Shown: positions 24,628-38,316, counted from the first letter of the stretch. The stretch: 64,000 bases of DNA from Panagrolaimus kolymaensis (GCA_028622995.1 JAJQJQ010000016.1:2418001-2482000); one strand, 5' to 3'. Numbers and translations: made by a program. Notes: generated from the letters alone by a model not told the origin.

Positions 24628-27600
24628 ATGAACGATCAAAAGACCGACAATCTCGATGAAGCGTTTGCCAAACTCTTGAGTATTTGGGCTAATTATTTCG
24701 ACGATGATCCAATGAAATTTTTTGCTGCTTCTCGTCCCTTGGTAAATGAATTTATTAGCCGATATGATGAAGCTGAAAACGCATTAATGTAAATTTTTCT
24801 TCTTATATTTTTAGCTGTTAAGCTTCACAATTTAGGCCTAATTCATCCTCCAACAACGAAATTCCATCTATTGCTCTTCTTGAACCTGATGTGTATGTCC
24901 CTTGATTGGCTTTTATATTTTAACAACATATTTCAGGATTGATGCTGTTAATGGAAATCTTTCATTCCAAGAAAATACCATTGATCAAGTACCATCGAAT
25001 GATATGTTCGAAACTGAAAGGTATGTTTATTACCTTTGCTTTTTAAACTAAAACAATTTTTCAGTGTTTTGCGAGCTAATGATGGTATTAGTAACTCCTT
25101 AATTCTTCCTGTTACCCGAACTGAAACTTTAAACCTTCAAGAAAGTGAAGCTGACGTGACTCCCATTTGTTCTTTGGACGTAAATCAGAATGCTAACATA
25201 GAATGTAGCGACGTTGACTCTTGTCTTTCTTTGGTTAATGAACGTCTTTCGTCTGAAAATGATGCTGGAACATCTTCTGAAGCTAATGATAAGCATGATG
25301 ATCACCACATTCTTACTCCTGAAATTGAGGCATCTTGTTTTATGTTACTTCATACGTAACTTTTTATTTTTAGGCTATATCTAATGGAACTGAATCAAAG
25401 TTTTCTTGTGATGGTTCCCGTAAAAGGCGATTTATTGCAACAGAAACTCTTATTCCTGAACCAGTCATAAAAAGAGTTCGATTCTCAGATTTTCTTCTTG
25501 CTCCTATAAATCCTGCATTATCACTTTTTGGTACCTCTGCACCTTCAAGAACTGATTCAATTGCTGTTATTCCCGCTGATGGTGTAGCATCTTCTAAAAC
25601 CAATGAAGCTGGAATGGTTGAGCTATCTGCTGATAATAGTGTTACGAATACTCCTGAATCAAATGATATCGATGTTGTTCAAAAAACTTTCTTGTGTGAA
25701 GTTAAGAAAAATACCGCCGTTCATGACGATACTCATTTAACCACTGATTCTCTTTCTCATGAAACGCTTTCTGTTGAAGAACCTATGGAGTTTGATGAAG
25801 AAAATGAAACTGGAAATCTTACGAATCCTGACTCTACTCCTTCCAACATTAAGCTGAATGAGAATCAAGATACTGATGTAAACGAAGCTTTATCAACTTC
25901 TGATGATCGACGTATTCAAACTTTGTCTTCTTCTGACGATGTGTTGGAAATTCCACCAATTATGCCTGCTTACTTTCCTTCATTGTTTGGACGTTCTGTA
26001 AAAAAAGAAGTTTCACCATTGGAATCGCCCGAAAAATTCGTTGGTGTCTATAAAACTCTTTACAAAGATTTATTACCCGCTAGCGAAGAAAGCTCTGATG
26101 ATATTGAGGGAATCACGGCATCGTAAGTCTTTATCGTGTGTTACCTTACTATAAGTATTTTTTTAGAAGCGTTGAACCATCTGGAAGAATTACAACATCA
26201 TCCCATATTATTTCTGAAAGTCATTCCGAACTTACGAATGATAACGACACATTTATGTCAAATGTTAAAGATGCTTTAGAAATCGTTTGTTTTTTTGTTT
26301 TCTTTTTTTAAGATTTAAACTTTTGTTTTAGAACGATGTTGTATTCAATATTCTTAACACAATTTCCTCTCAATTTGAAAATGGTCCTAATGCAACATTT
26401 TTGTCTCTAGAAGCTCCCCATGGAATGGCAACTCAAAAAGCTATTTTTCCAGAAGTAGAGATTAATGTCGTAAGTATTATTTATTTATTTTATCACTTTT
26501 GTTAAAATTTAATGTTTAAGCGAACATCTTTGGACAATCTTTTACAAGAAGTTGAACAACCTCATCCAGATATTTGCAATACTATTGAACATGGAAATGA
26601 AATGGGCTTCAATGATGTTGATAATACTTCACCTGATGTCCTCAATAGCGACGAACAATATATTGTTTTACCAGAAATTGAAAATATTAATGATTCTACT
26701 GCATCCTACCATCTTAATGTATGAATTTTTATTCTCTTCTCAAAATATATTTTTTTTGTAGCTTTCTGAAATAAATTGTGAAGCACCTGTAGCTAATATC
26801 GATAATTCTGATAATGATGCCAACATCATTGTTGAATTTCCTGAAGATTCAGTTTCTCTTCTAAGCGTTTCACCATGTGATGGCGCAACTGAACAAGCAG
26901 GTTTACATATTAGTGAAGTTGATGCTGAAACTGTCAATGAAGACCCTGACTCTGTTCGTATGGATACCGATGTAAGGGTGTGATATTTTAATTTTTAAAC
27001 CATGTGATTCTTTTAGGGAGGACATGGAGATGCAGAAAATGTATTTTTGGGAAAGAAGTCATCTTCATATCGAAGTCCGTATATGGTTCCATTAAAAACT
27101 CCCGATACTTATTTAGTTGCTGGAAGAAATGATGGTGCTTCTGAACATTTTATTCCTATTTTGCAACAGTCGCAAAAAGCTGCAAACGGTGATGTAAGTA
27201 GATTAAAAAAAACATTTTATTTATTTTTTGTATAATATTTCTCTTTAGATCGGTGTAAAGGAGCCAATTTTACCCTATGCTCTAAGAGAAACTAATGACA
27301 TTGAACCAACTGGTGATTCGAAAGCTGCTTTTAATGAAGCTGTTAAAAATTTTGCTCCTAATAATCAACGTGTTTCTATGAACGATATGGTTGCTCGACA
27401 TAGTCAAACAGTTAATGAAATTATTGTTCTTGATGATAATGTTGATGGTTTGTCTTTTAAATTTCATTTGCTAAAAACCGTTATTTGTTTTAGACGATTT
27501 TGATCGAAGAGCCCAGGAAATTATTCTTGATACTGATGCCAATTCTTCTGATCCATGTCCAGTCATAGTTCATCCTTCACTCACTAAACTTTTGAAAAAG

Positions 27601-30566
27601 CATCAAACTGAAGGAATCCGGTTTTTGTACAAATGTCTTATTGGAAGTATTGAAAATCTTGGTAAGAATGGGCCAAATCTCCACACTGGAGCTATTTTAG
27701 GTAAGTTTATTTTTGTTACATATTTTAATTATAAACTCTTTTTAAAAAGTAACATAAATTTTCACTAAGTTTTTGTTGTAACTATTTGTAATTATTATAT
27801 TTTTTTGTCACATGATGGTTTATGCAACTTGATTAAATTCAATTTACTTTAATTTTATGTTTCAAGATTATACTAATATTATTAATTTTTCAGCACATTG
27901 CATGGGTTTGGGTAAAACTTTTTCTGTCATTGCCTTCCTTCATACAATTTTGAATCATCCGAAAATTAAACTTCACATTCGACGTGTCCTTATTCTCGCT
28001 CCTGCTGGTTTGATTCCTAATTGGTGTGCTGAATTTGGAAAATGGTTGGTAAAAAATGATCCGATTTTGGATGTTCTCAAAGTTTATGAAGTTTCAACAA
28101 CTCAAAAAGATTGGAATCAACGTCGACAAAATTTGAAGGAATGGATAAAAGGTGATCGAAAGGTTGTTATTATGGGATATGAAATGTTTCGAAATTCTTT
28201 CAAAGGCTTAACCCCACATTTATTGACTTCACCAGGTTTGTAAAACACAATTTGTTTATTCTTAATAAAAATAAATATTACAGGACCTGATATCGTAGTA
28301 TGTGACGAAGCACATGTTCTAAACTCGTCTTCAACGCAATTATTTGAGGCTGTTAAAAAAATTTCCACATTAAAAAGAATTTCTCTTACTGGTACTCCTA
28401 TTCAAAATAAGCTCGATGAATGTAATGTTTTTTTCTCACTCTTTTTTTTATTACATTTTTTTTAAGACTATCATATGGTCAACTTTGTAGCACCGGGTAT
28501 GCTTCCATCTTTAAGGGATTTTCAAAAATTGTTTATTAATCCTATCGATGCTGCTACAACTAAAGAAGCCAGTGCATCAGATGCCGAAATCATGAAGAAG
28601 AAAGCTGTCGTTTTGTGGAAACAATTGGAAATGGTCATGAATCGTCAAAATTTCTCAATTTTATCAAAAATTTTACCCGAGAAAAAAGAATATGTTATTT
28701 TTCTTCGTTTGTCTCTACCTCAACTTGAACTCTACGGACGATATATGGAACTCCAAGGTGATCGTAATATGTTAGCTCAGCAAAAGGCGTTTGCTCAAGA
28801 ACACACTCTTTATCGCATTGGAGCTTATCCTTATTTGGTTAAAATGTGCGAAAAATCGGAAAAGAAAAATGATGCAAAAGGAAAAGATTCTCGTTCTTTA
28901 GGTGATTGGTATTCTGGCATTCTAAAGAAACATGGTTGCACTGCAGACGCATTTCATACAGGAAATAAACTTTTATTTGTTCTTGAACTTTTAAAATGGT
29001 TTGAAAAACTTGGAGAGAAAACGTAAGTTTTTACTTATAATCTTAAATATATTTCATACTGTGTTTACAGAATCATTTTCACACATTATGTTGAAGTCGT
29101 TGATGTTTTGGTAAGGTTATAAAGTTTTTTCATCGATAAATTTAAATATTTTTTAGGTTCGGATGCTAGAAGCGAAAAGTAAAAAATGGTTCTCAGATAG
29201 ACCTATCATTTCTAATGAATGCAAAAATTGGGGATGGCAAAGGTTAGTTTAAAATGTCTTTATAACTTTTAAATTTTTTCTTTTTAGGGACACTGATTAC
29301 TATTTAATCCAAGGAAGCACTCCAGCAGCAAAACGATACAACATGATACAAAAATTTAATGATCCTCTCAATAAGCGTGGTCGTTTGTTTTTCTGTACTG
29401 ATGCTGGCTCAATTGGTACCAATATGACAGGTAAAAATAAAGTTTGAATATTTTTTATTCATCTTTTATTTTTAGGTGGAACGCGAGTTATCCTTTTTGA
29501 AGCTAAGCATAATCCTGCAAAAGAAGTTCAAGCTATTTTCCGCTCATACCGTATTGGTCAAAACAAACCTGTGCATGTTTATCGCTTAATTTCACAAGTA
29601 CGTCTTGTATAACTTTTTAATCTCTTTCATATTTACCGTTTAGGGAACAATGGAAGATTGTATTTTTAAACGTCAAATTGTCAAACAACAGATCACAGCT
29701 CGAGTTCTCGATAATGAGGGAGCGAGCCGAACCATCCAACGCACAGATATTGACGAATTGTTGCGTTTTCATCCATCGCCGCAAGATGTTAATTTTACAA
29801 CACAACCTGATTACCATCCTACTGGTGATAATGAGTTCGATGATTTTTGTTTATCGCATCGTAATATCATTGTTGAAATTAAGGATCATGATAGTATGAT
29901 TGCTTTTAATGAAGATGAAAAACTCTCGGTAGAAGTTTGTACTTTTATTTTCTTCCATTATATTTTCTTTTTGTTATTTAGGCTGGTGAAAACGAATGGA
30001 AAGATCATCTTCGGAAATCTTGTTCTCTTCCTTTACAAGATGAAGTTTTTAAAAACATTCAAGAAGAAGAAGCTTCTGTTTCTGTTCTATCAATTGATGA
30101 CGGTGAAAATCAAGAGGCAAACTCAACGCAAAATGTTCATGGCACTTCTTCATTTCCAACATTGCAAAATACGAATGCTCGGCTTCCGTTTTTACAAAAA
30201 GGTGATACTCCTCGTCCACTTCTGAAACCATCTCGCTCTCGTTCACAATTTGTTCGCCCATCTCAAGGAATTTCTCTTGCTCAAAATGTAATTCCGCTTC
30301 CAAGACCTCGTATGCCATCTTTGTCTTCTGTAACTGCTTTACGTCCTGGAACTATGCCTTTTCAACCAAGAGCAAATATCAATGCTGTTCGTTCTTCACA
30401 TTCTGTTTTACATCCTACGCTTGCATCATCTGCGAAGAAGGCTCCAAAAAGGCGTGTGTCTCCTGATGTAATTACATTGGAAGATGAAAACGATGAAGAT
30501 GCTCCTAACCGTCCAAAATCCATGAAATTCGGTCCAAAAGAATCTAATTCATCAAGAAAACCTTGA
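24628..30566 (+). CDS. SNF2-family chromatin remodelling ATPase, ATRX/RAD54L2 class (paralogue A)
   Basis: A long gene. Roughly the first half encodes an acidic Asp/Glu/Ser/Thr-rich, probably disordered N-terminus in many short exons. The ATPase core begins at about 27560: HPSLTKLLKKHQTEGIRFLY (Q-motif region), Walker A in AHCMGLGKTFSV, DEAH box in DIVVCDEAHVL, motif III LTGTPIQN, then helicase-C with RLFFCTDAGSIGTNMTGG and IFRSYRIGQNKPVHVYR. NFVAPGMLPSLRDFQKLFINP after motif III is the ATRX/RAD54L2-specific insertion. A basic, Pro/Ser-rich tail ends in KKAPKRRVSPD and acidic residues. Such enzymes use ATP to move nucleosomes or displace proteins from DNA in the nucleus. It differs from its downstream neighbour in DEAH versus DEGH and TDAGSIG versus TRAGSLG. 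An AATAAA lies near 30604. Confidence 0.85.
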
Positions 30567-30894
30567 TTTTCATCTGTTTTTTATTTTGTTTCTTTGTATG
30601 AATAATAAAATATTGTTTTAATTTGTTTTCTTTGATTATTAATGAGGTTTTAAACCGTTTTCTTATTTCTTATATGATGCTTCAAAATTCATGACATAAA
30701 ACTCCATTATGCTTGTATGCATAAGTCTCAACGCGAAAACGTTCTCTCGCGCTCAGTTGATTGCAAGGTTTTTTTTGTTAGTTGTTGTTCATATCTTGTT
30801 GTTTAGCAATTGTCCACGTGTTAATAAATATTTGTTAAATATTCTTCTTCTATTCCTCTTCACAAATCATTAATCATATAAGCTTTTTTAGGTA
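30567..30894. promoter_or_regulatory. Spacer between the two SNF2 genes
   Basis: 328 non-coding bases with the poly(A) signal of the first gene, a CACGTG E-box at about 30815 and an acceptor TTTTTTAG ending at 30891, four bases before the next ATG. It probably holds a separate promoter, though co-transcription cannot be excluded. Confidence 0.35.
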
Positions 30895-33800
30895 ATGAAA
30901 AGACTAGAGAATAATACTGCAAGCTCCAATCGCCATACTGGTTCAAGTCCATTCGTGGATGAAATGGAAGTTTCGGGATATGTTGACGAAAATCAAACTA
31001 ATAACGTGAGTTTTTATCTATTTTCTAAAAATTAGTGTAAAATATAATCAAATTTATAAAACCTTGATTTTGCATTTCTTACGCTTTGTTTTAGATCGCT
31101 GTTGAAAGTAATATTACAACTTCAGGAACTTCGAATGTTATACATACAGGTAGGTATTAGTTACCTTAATGGTTTCATTTCTTATTTTACATTCATATTT
31201 TAGAATGTGGAAAAGCTCTCGATCTTTCTAAAATTTCTCGGGTTTTAATACCTGTTGAAAACACTTCACGGTTTGTTAAAGCAATCAATATGGGAAAAGA
31301 ATCGGTTAGTTTTCAAATATTTTTTTACCATTATAATATGATGTTTTTAAAGGATCCTAAGACAAGAAATATGGATAAAAAGAAGACTACTGGAAATCTG
31401 ATTATTACTATTGATTCAAGTACAGATAATGAGGATATAAGACAATCAGCATCTTTTCAAGAAGACATTCCTCGTCGAACATCTCGAAATGCTCTTAGTC
31501 ATTCAAGAAGCAACAGTAATTCACCAAGAAAACCTGCTTACAAAAGATCACAAATTCTTAGCAGCTCTGATGAAGAAGTCGAAGTCCTTAGTATTAAAAA
31601 GAAGAGACGCCTTATTTTCAGTGATGACGAAGAAGAGGAACCACAATTGCTTGATTCTGATAATTCGAATGTTTCCAAAGATGGTAAGAAAAGAAAACGA
31701 CGATCAAGAAAAATCAAATCTAAAGAAGAACTTGCTACAGAAACGGTGAGTATTTTTTGTTATTTTAATACTTACAAAATATTAACATTTCCAGCTCGAT
31801 GCTGAAGAAGCAGAAATACAACGTCGTGATCGACTTGCTGTAAAGCAAAAAGAATTTAATGGAATTGAATATGAAACTGTATCAGCTAATGATGGTACTT
31901 CTCTTCTCCAAAAATTGAAGCAAGTGGTTCTCGATCCTGATAGCAACAATCGAAAGCCAATTCCTGTAAAAGTTCATCCATTGCTTTGTCGGGTTTTAAA
32001 ATCTCATCAAGCTGAAGGTATTCAATTTATGTATGAAAATACTTTTGAAAATCTTGAACGATTCCGAAGAGGTGATCCTGGTGGTGGTGGAATTTTGGCT
32101 CATTGTATGGGTAAGTTGATTAAATAAAATGCTTTGTAAAGGCGGTGGCTTGTTGCATAAATAACTTTGCCACTAAGAAAAACTGCTTTTTTGTATAATT
32201 AATTTTGTTTGTTTTTTAGGCCTTGGAAAAACTTTACAAGTTGTTGCATTTATTCATACCATTTTAAATCACAAGGAAATATCAAAAAAGATCTCAAAGG
32301 TTCTTATTGTGGTTCCGAAAAACGTTGTTCTAAATTGGAGAAATGAATTCAATAAATGGCTTGAGCCTCATCGACTTGATACATTTCCTATTTATGAACT
32401 TGATTCTTTCAAACAAGATGGTGATCGTTTAAGCTGTCTTCGGAATTGGAAAAGCGAAGATGGACCTTCTGTGATGATAGTATGTTTTTTTATAATGCGA
32501 TCAAACTTATCATATTTATTTATTTTTTTAGATCGGATATGATATGTTTAGACTTTTAACTCAAAGTCCAGAAGACCGCCGATTTTTATTAAAGAAATCA
32601 AAAAAGCCTCCACCAAAGCCTAAAAAACTTACCTCAAAGCAAAAAAAATTTCTTAAAAATCAAGAAGAATACCGTGAACTCTTGCAAAATCCTGGTCCTG
32701 ATATAGTTATTTGCGATGAAGGCCATAAGTTAAAGAATGATGAAACCGTCTTGACTCAAACAATGTTGAAGATTAACACCAAACGTCGTATTTGTCTTAC
32801 TGGAACACCTCTACAAAATAATCTCAAAGAATACTATGTTATGGTTTGTTTTTGAATTGTTTCTTTTTTAGTAATTCTTTTAATTGTTTTAGATTTCCTT
32901 TGTTAAACCTGGTTTACTTGGTAATAAAGTTGAATTTGCAAATCAGTAAGTTTTTGTTTTTACTAATCTGTTCCTCTTTTATTAAAGAAAATGTTTAGAT
33001 TTGAAAATCCAATCGAACATGGACGAACTAAAGATGCTAGCCCTTTTGACGTTCGTTTAATGAAAAAACGATGCTTTGTTCTTTTTGATCGTTTGAAGCA
33101 TGTCGTTCAACGAAAGGATATTTCTGTTCTTAAACAAGAGATTCCGGGAAAAATGGAATATGTCTTAAATGGTTGGTTTGCTTTGGACATAAATCCAAAA
33201 AAACTTCTTAATTTTTAGTTCGATTAACGGAACCTCAAGTTCAACTTTATCAACTGTTCTTGTCTATGATTGATAAAGCAGGTGGTGCTAATCTTCGACA
33301 ACGATTGTTCTCAGACTATTATATTTTTTCTCGAATTTGGACTCATCCTTATCAGATTATTCATCACGAAAATGAAAAACATCTTAAAGAATTGAAAAAT
33401 TGTGATAGTTTCATTGAAGATGACGATGAAATTTCTTTAGCTTCTGACGGCGATTCTGAGTATGTTTTTTTGGATGAAATATATTATAATTTGTGAAATT
33501 TTAGCGAAAATAGTGATTATGAAGTACCTACTGTTAATCGTGCCACTCGACGTTCAAATAGATTAGCCGGTGATGTTTCTCCTCTACGACCTCGTTCGCC
33601 ATCACCTACTCCAGGAATCTCTGGTATGCTTTGTTGTTTGTTTTGTTGGAATTGTTATTTACAATCATTTAGGTTGGTGGTCTCAGTATGTCACTCAAGA
33701 AGATCAATTTAACGTAGAAATGAGTAACAAATTACTAATCCTTTTCGACATTATTAAGCGTTGTGAAGCTATTGGTGATAAACTGTTTGTTTCAATTATT

Positions 33801-35263
33801 TTTTTTTATTTTTTATTAAATAATTTGCAGGCTTGTCTTTTCACAATCTCTTGAATCTTTGCGTCTTATTTCCACCTTTCTTGAAGAATATGATAAAACT
33901 GGTAAATGGTTCGTTGATGGTCATGAATGCCTTGCCGCAAAAGGCGAAAAATGGGGATGGAAGAAAGGTAGTGATTACCTCGTTATCGATGGCAAGGTAA
34001 ACGCGCATGATCGAGAAAATATTCAATCTCGCTTCAATAACAAGAAGAACCTTCGAAGTCGATTGATCTTAATTTCCACTCGTGCTGGTTCCCTCGGTAT
34101 GTCACCATTATTATTTTTTTTCTTATGATTTTTTTACAGGAACAAATATGGTTGCCGCTAATCGTGTTGTAATCTTTGATTCTTGTTGGAATCCAAGTCA
34201 TGATACTCAAAGTCTATTCCGTGTTTACCGTATTGGACAAACTAAGCCTGTTTTTATCTATCGTTTAGTCGCTTATGGCACTATGGAACATTGTATCTAC
34301 AAGCGTCAAGTTACAAAGGACTCAACGTCAATGCGGGTTATCGATGAAGCTCAAATCCAAAGACATTTTCTAAATCGGGATTTAGAGGTTCTGTACACTT
34401 TAGAACATAAACCATATGATGAAAACGAAAGCTACTCCATGGTACCTCCGAAAGACCGTTTACTTGGTGAACTCATGCTCAAAAATCCTGCTGCTATTGT
34501 CGATTACATCGTTCATGAAAATCTTTTTGAAAATCTTGAAGACGAAAAACTGACTCTTGAAGAAAGAAAGTAAGTATTTTTATCATCATTACAAAGCAGC
34601 ATGTTAAAAAAATTATTGTATTTTCAGAGAAGCTTGGGAAGAATATACGAACTCTAAAAAGACTGGTAAGCCCCAGATTGATATTCTCAAGGGTTCTACA
34701 AATCTTCACAATGACATGCCAGATACTTTTATGAATGCAAACACATCGTCTAATTCTATAAATGATGTTGCTGTTGGTAAGTAATTTTTTCTAATTTTCT
34801 TATAATCTTTTAAAATCATATTCTAAAATCTTTTATCGAATTTTTTCTATAGATTTCTCTTTGTCTCGTCATATTTTGAACGATGCCATTTATACGAGTG
34901 CTTTGGGTGCTGGACTGGACTTAAAACAAGCAACATCTGTCACTTGTATCAAACTTATGCTTCATTTACTTTTGGATCAATTACCTCCTCATGCGAGAGA
35001 TGGAATTTCAGAATTTGGTACCATGATAAATGAAATTCTTGGTGTAAGTATTTTTACAACATAATATATCAAATGAATGTTTTAATTTTCAGAATGAAGA
35101 AACAGCGAGTACTAAAACCGCTAGTATTTTGGATTTGTTTCATACATTATCGGATGTTTTTCGTAAATTCTATGCTACAAGGGGCTTACTCGAACATTAT
35201 TATAAAAGCTCACCTTGGCTTGCTCCTGATTCTCGTCCTGTTTCATACACTTTGAATAAATAA
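30895..35263 (+). CDS. ATRX: ATRX/XNP-type SNF2 chromatin remodelling ATPase (paralogue B)
   Basis: A Ser-rich and lysine-rich N-terminus with acidic patches ([24 protein letters not shown]) and NLS-like runs precedes the core. The core has [20 protein letters not shown], Walker [18 protein letters not shown] split by an intron after HCM, the DEGH box ([13 protein letters not shown]) typical of ATRX/RAD54L2, [25 protein letters not shown], and [16 protein letters not shown]. Helicase-C reads [37 protein letters not shown] and [18 protein letters not shown]. There is no ADD zinc finger upstream, as in nematode XNP-1. The C-terminal extension (about 34450-35260) is helical. ATRX-type remodelers act in heterochromatin and transposon silencing. 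Stop TAA is at 35261-35263. Confidence 0.88.
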
Positions 35264-35700
35264 TCTTTATCAAGTGTGTAATTTGTTTTGTTGAATTTTT
35301 AAATAAAATGCTGTTTATTATTTGTTCTCAATTGTAAATTTAAAAAAATGATATCAGTTATCATGAATGGCTGATAATTATTAGAATTTTGTCATAATTC
35401 TTATGCAATGGCTATCGTGTTTGCTTGTTTTTATGATTACTTCCCGAAATGTCTTAATTCTAAAGAGCACGTACAGCATGTAATATTTTAGGGGAATTAT
35501 TTTTAAAATTTGAACAACTTCGCGGGATATTTCATTGCTCGTCCACATGATGCGATAACAAGTATCTCTATCAAAAAAAAATCAAAGCAAGTTAAAACGC
35601 ATTCAAATTTATTAAATATCAGCGATAGTTGTTTTCCTATCGAAGATCATAACAAGAACAAGACATAAATAAAGTGAAACATAATAAACACAAAACAAGA
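35264..35700. other. Convergent 3' region, ATRX / Ku70
   Basis: Non-coding sequence holding an AATAAA for the ATRX-like gene near 35302 and the Ku70 3' UTR. Nothing else is recognised. Confidence 0.45.
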
Positions 35701-37842
35701 TCAAGGAAGTATTGCGGCAAGAGCTTCTGCTTCTTCTTTGGCACGATCAGTTTTTTCAAAGTAAGGCTCTAAAAAATAAAAAGTTAATTGAAAGCTTTTG
35801 TTTCTCAAAAAAAAAAAAAAGGGCTAGCGCTTTACTTACTAATTTGATCAAATTCATGATTTTCTTCATAATCATTATTTTCAACAGCAAGACCTAAAAT
35901 TTAAGAAAAGAGATAAACTAATACATAAAACCAAAATATCACTTACCTTCTAAAACCCAATAATGCTTTTGCAAAGTAGGATTTGAGAAAGCTTCAGGAT
36001 AATACGGAGCAGTGAGCTTTTCAATGAATGCTTCGGCTGCATTTACTTGTTGAGTATTTGGTTCAGGCCAATCGCCTTCGAGCTTTGATTGTAAATTTCT
36101 TTTGTCTTCTACGAATGGAAGTTGAATAACATGAAAGCCTTCATAAAAATAATCTTCGACGTCTGTTACCATTGATTGAGGATCACCTTTACGTTGAGGA
36201 ATCAAAGCAACAAGCTTAGGCATTGTACTTTTCTTTAAAACAAAGCGGGCAAGGATAAATACTTCTCTTGCTAAACATCGAGAATGAAGAGCACGATACA
36301 TGACAGCACTTCCATTAACAAGCTTTTCATTTGGCCATAAAAACTGTAAATTGTGTGTTAAGTTAGAGAAATGTGATATCAAGAAGAATGCGTCATCGAC
36401 ACAAATATACAACGATGTTAATGAATAATAAAATGTTTGGCTTCATTTTATCATTTCTTCTTTATTTTATTAGATTGCATGAAACAGCAATGCGAAAATA
36501 GTAAAGAGAAAACGTGGCTTACTTGTGTTGGACCCATTTGATGGCTAGTCTTTAAAAATTTCATAGGCTTAAAGCCGATAATATAGACACCAGGATTATC
36601 AATGCGTTTCATTTTATCATATTCATCTTTGCTGAATTCAATATCGGTGCCACCAACTCGGAGAGTACGTTTAATCTTATTGGGATCAACAGTTTCACGA
36701 ACAGCTAATGGACCGCCATCATCGTTCTCATCACCAGTAATTCTTGAAAGCGACATTTTTTCAGTTAAAGTTGGCTGTTTGACGATACGAGTTTTACATT
36801 GTACGCGTTTGTTGTTATCTGCATTTAAGTATTCACCAGTCTCACGTTTTTGTTCAGCAATAAGATAAAAGACCGAAACAGCGAGATTGATATTATTTCC
36901 AAAATGCATCGATAAGGTCGTTGATGGACGCCTAGCAATATTACGACGCTTGATTCCAGTTGCAAGCTTTTCGGATGAGTTAAACACTTCTGTTACCACT
37001 CCTAATGAACGCTAAAGTAATCCAATTAAAAAATAACAAACATTAGCAAAAAAATGTTACCCAAAGGTCTCCAATGTCTTCTTCGCCCAAGAGCATATGA
37101 GTAATTTGAATTCCATCAGCTTTGACATTTTTAATTTCTGATCTAATTTTTACCATTGTGTCATTCTCATATTCATCCAAAAATTGATTGCGGGAAAAAA
37201 CAAAGATAGCTTTCTTTTGAGCATTTACACTATAACTTGCGTTTGTTTAACTATAAATAATAGGAAATAACTCACTCATGACGGAAACTTCGTTGAATAA
37301 GCCATAAAAGCTGGGAGTAGTCACTTTAGCCAGAACCTCCAAGCGTATTTTTAAAGAATTCTTTACGTTCCTTGTCATCTTTGATGAGTCCATCAATTTG
37401 TTTTACAGCATAATCATCAAGAGACTTCATGAATCCATCTTCATTATAGTCAAGCATGTTTCGATAAACAAAGATGTTGTCAAGAGATTGAGCTTGAATG
37501 TTTGTTTTAGCAGTGTTAAAAAAGATGATTCCAACCATATATCGAAGATCGGCTGAGCAACAGATAAGATTCATTTCATTACGGATTGCCTGAAAAGAAT
37601 CTTTTATTTTGAACAGATATTTGAAAAAAACTGATTACTTGGAGAGCAATAACCATATGAGTTCGATTTTTCTCATCATCTTCATTAACTTCAAACATAT
37701 AATCTCTACAATCAACACAAAAGATAGTTCCTTGCCTACCGGCATCAGGTTGAAGTGAAAAATTGGAAGTCATCAATGCGATCAGATCCTTCATACTAAA
37801 ACAGGTTGTCAGTTCGTTTGTCAGCGCTTGGAAACTATTCAT
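35701..37842 (-). CDS. XRCC6: Ku70 DNA end-binding subunit with one in-frame stop codon
   Basis: Exons read in order as Ku70: a vWA-like N-terminus (GTIFCVDCRDYMFEVNEDDE), FKNTLGG then SDYSQLLWLIQRSFRH, AQKKAIFVFSRNQ, the DNA-encircling beta-barrel (RIDNPGVYIIGFKPMKFL, LPFVEDKRNLQSKLEGDW), and helices after YYPEAFSNPTLQKHYWVLEG. Ku70 with Ku80 binds DNA ends for non-homologous end joining. The C-terminus stops soon after the core (EALAAILP), so no SAP domain is present. A TAA at 37326-37328 interrupts the frame between FKNTLGGSG and SDYSQLLW; frame and splice phase are unbroken on both sides and no in-phase intron would remove it. Error, recent inactivation or read-through are all possible. 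The second methionine (MKDLIAL) follows a TTTTAG and may be the true start. Confidence 0.82.
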
Positions 37843-37887
37843 GGGAAAGTTACAAGAGAATGAAAACTAAAGGAAGGAGACATTTCT

Positions 37888-37909
37888 AAAAATTTGCATA
37901 AACATGAAT
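37888..37909 (+). repeat. 22-base direct repeat, copy 1
   Basis: Begins AAAATTTGCATAAAC and ends ATGAATG. Identical to 38317-38338, and a partial copy (AAATTTGCATAAAATGG) lies at about 38284. Confidence 0.6.
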
Positions 37910-37989
37910 GAAAGCGCAAAATAGGATTTTTCATTCTCATTTCATGGAAATGAAATGGTGATGAGTGGCTGTTTTCTTTTGATGAAACA

Positions 37990-38265
37990 TTAGGAACCTA
38001 ATATCAAGGCAAGGATCCGTAGAGATAATAGCTGGGGAAGGATCCAAGGACCAAAATCAAGTGAAGGATCGGTTAACTAAAAAAAAGATGATAGGATTTT
38101 GAGAAAGCATGGGATCGAGATAGGGCACAAGATCCGAATTGTAGAGACCTAATTTCAGAGAAAGGGTCCAATGAAATAATATCAGTAGAGCTATTATCAA
38201 GGGAGGGATCCAAGGACCTAATTTCGAGGATCCAAGGACCCAATATCATTCGAAGATTTCAATGA
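37990..38265. repeat. Degenerate minisatellite-like array
   Basis: Imperfect copies of a unit close to GGATCCAAGGACCTAATATC recur at about 37991, 38039, 38208 and 38230, with decayed versions between (AAGGATCGG, AAGATCCG, AGGGTCC). Spacing varies at about 22-45 bases, so this is an eroded array, not a regular tandem repeat. Purine-rich composition sets it apart from its flanks. Confidence 0.55.
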
Positions 38266-38316
38266 CCAAAAAAACAAAATAAAAAATTTGCATAAAATGG
38301 CTTGAGTTTGTGCAAT

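Noticed and set aside
24628..35263. One giant SNF2 gene instead of two
   Set aside because: A clear stop, poly(A) signal, spacer with acceptor, and a second complete set of helicase motifs show two genes.
37326..37328. TAA as a reassigned codon
   Set aside because: All other genes in the window end at standard stops including TAA, so a variant code is not plausible.
37326..37335. Stop in Ku70 removed by a small intron
   Set aside because: The only GT-AG options are 13 or 43 bases and both shift the frame; neither restores SDYSQLLW.
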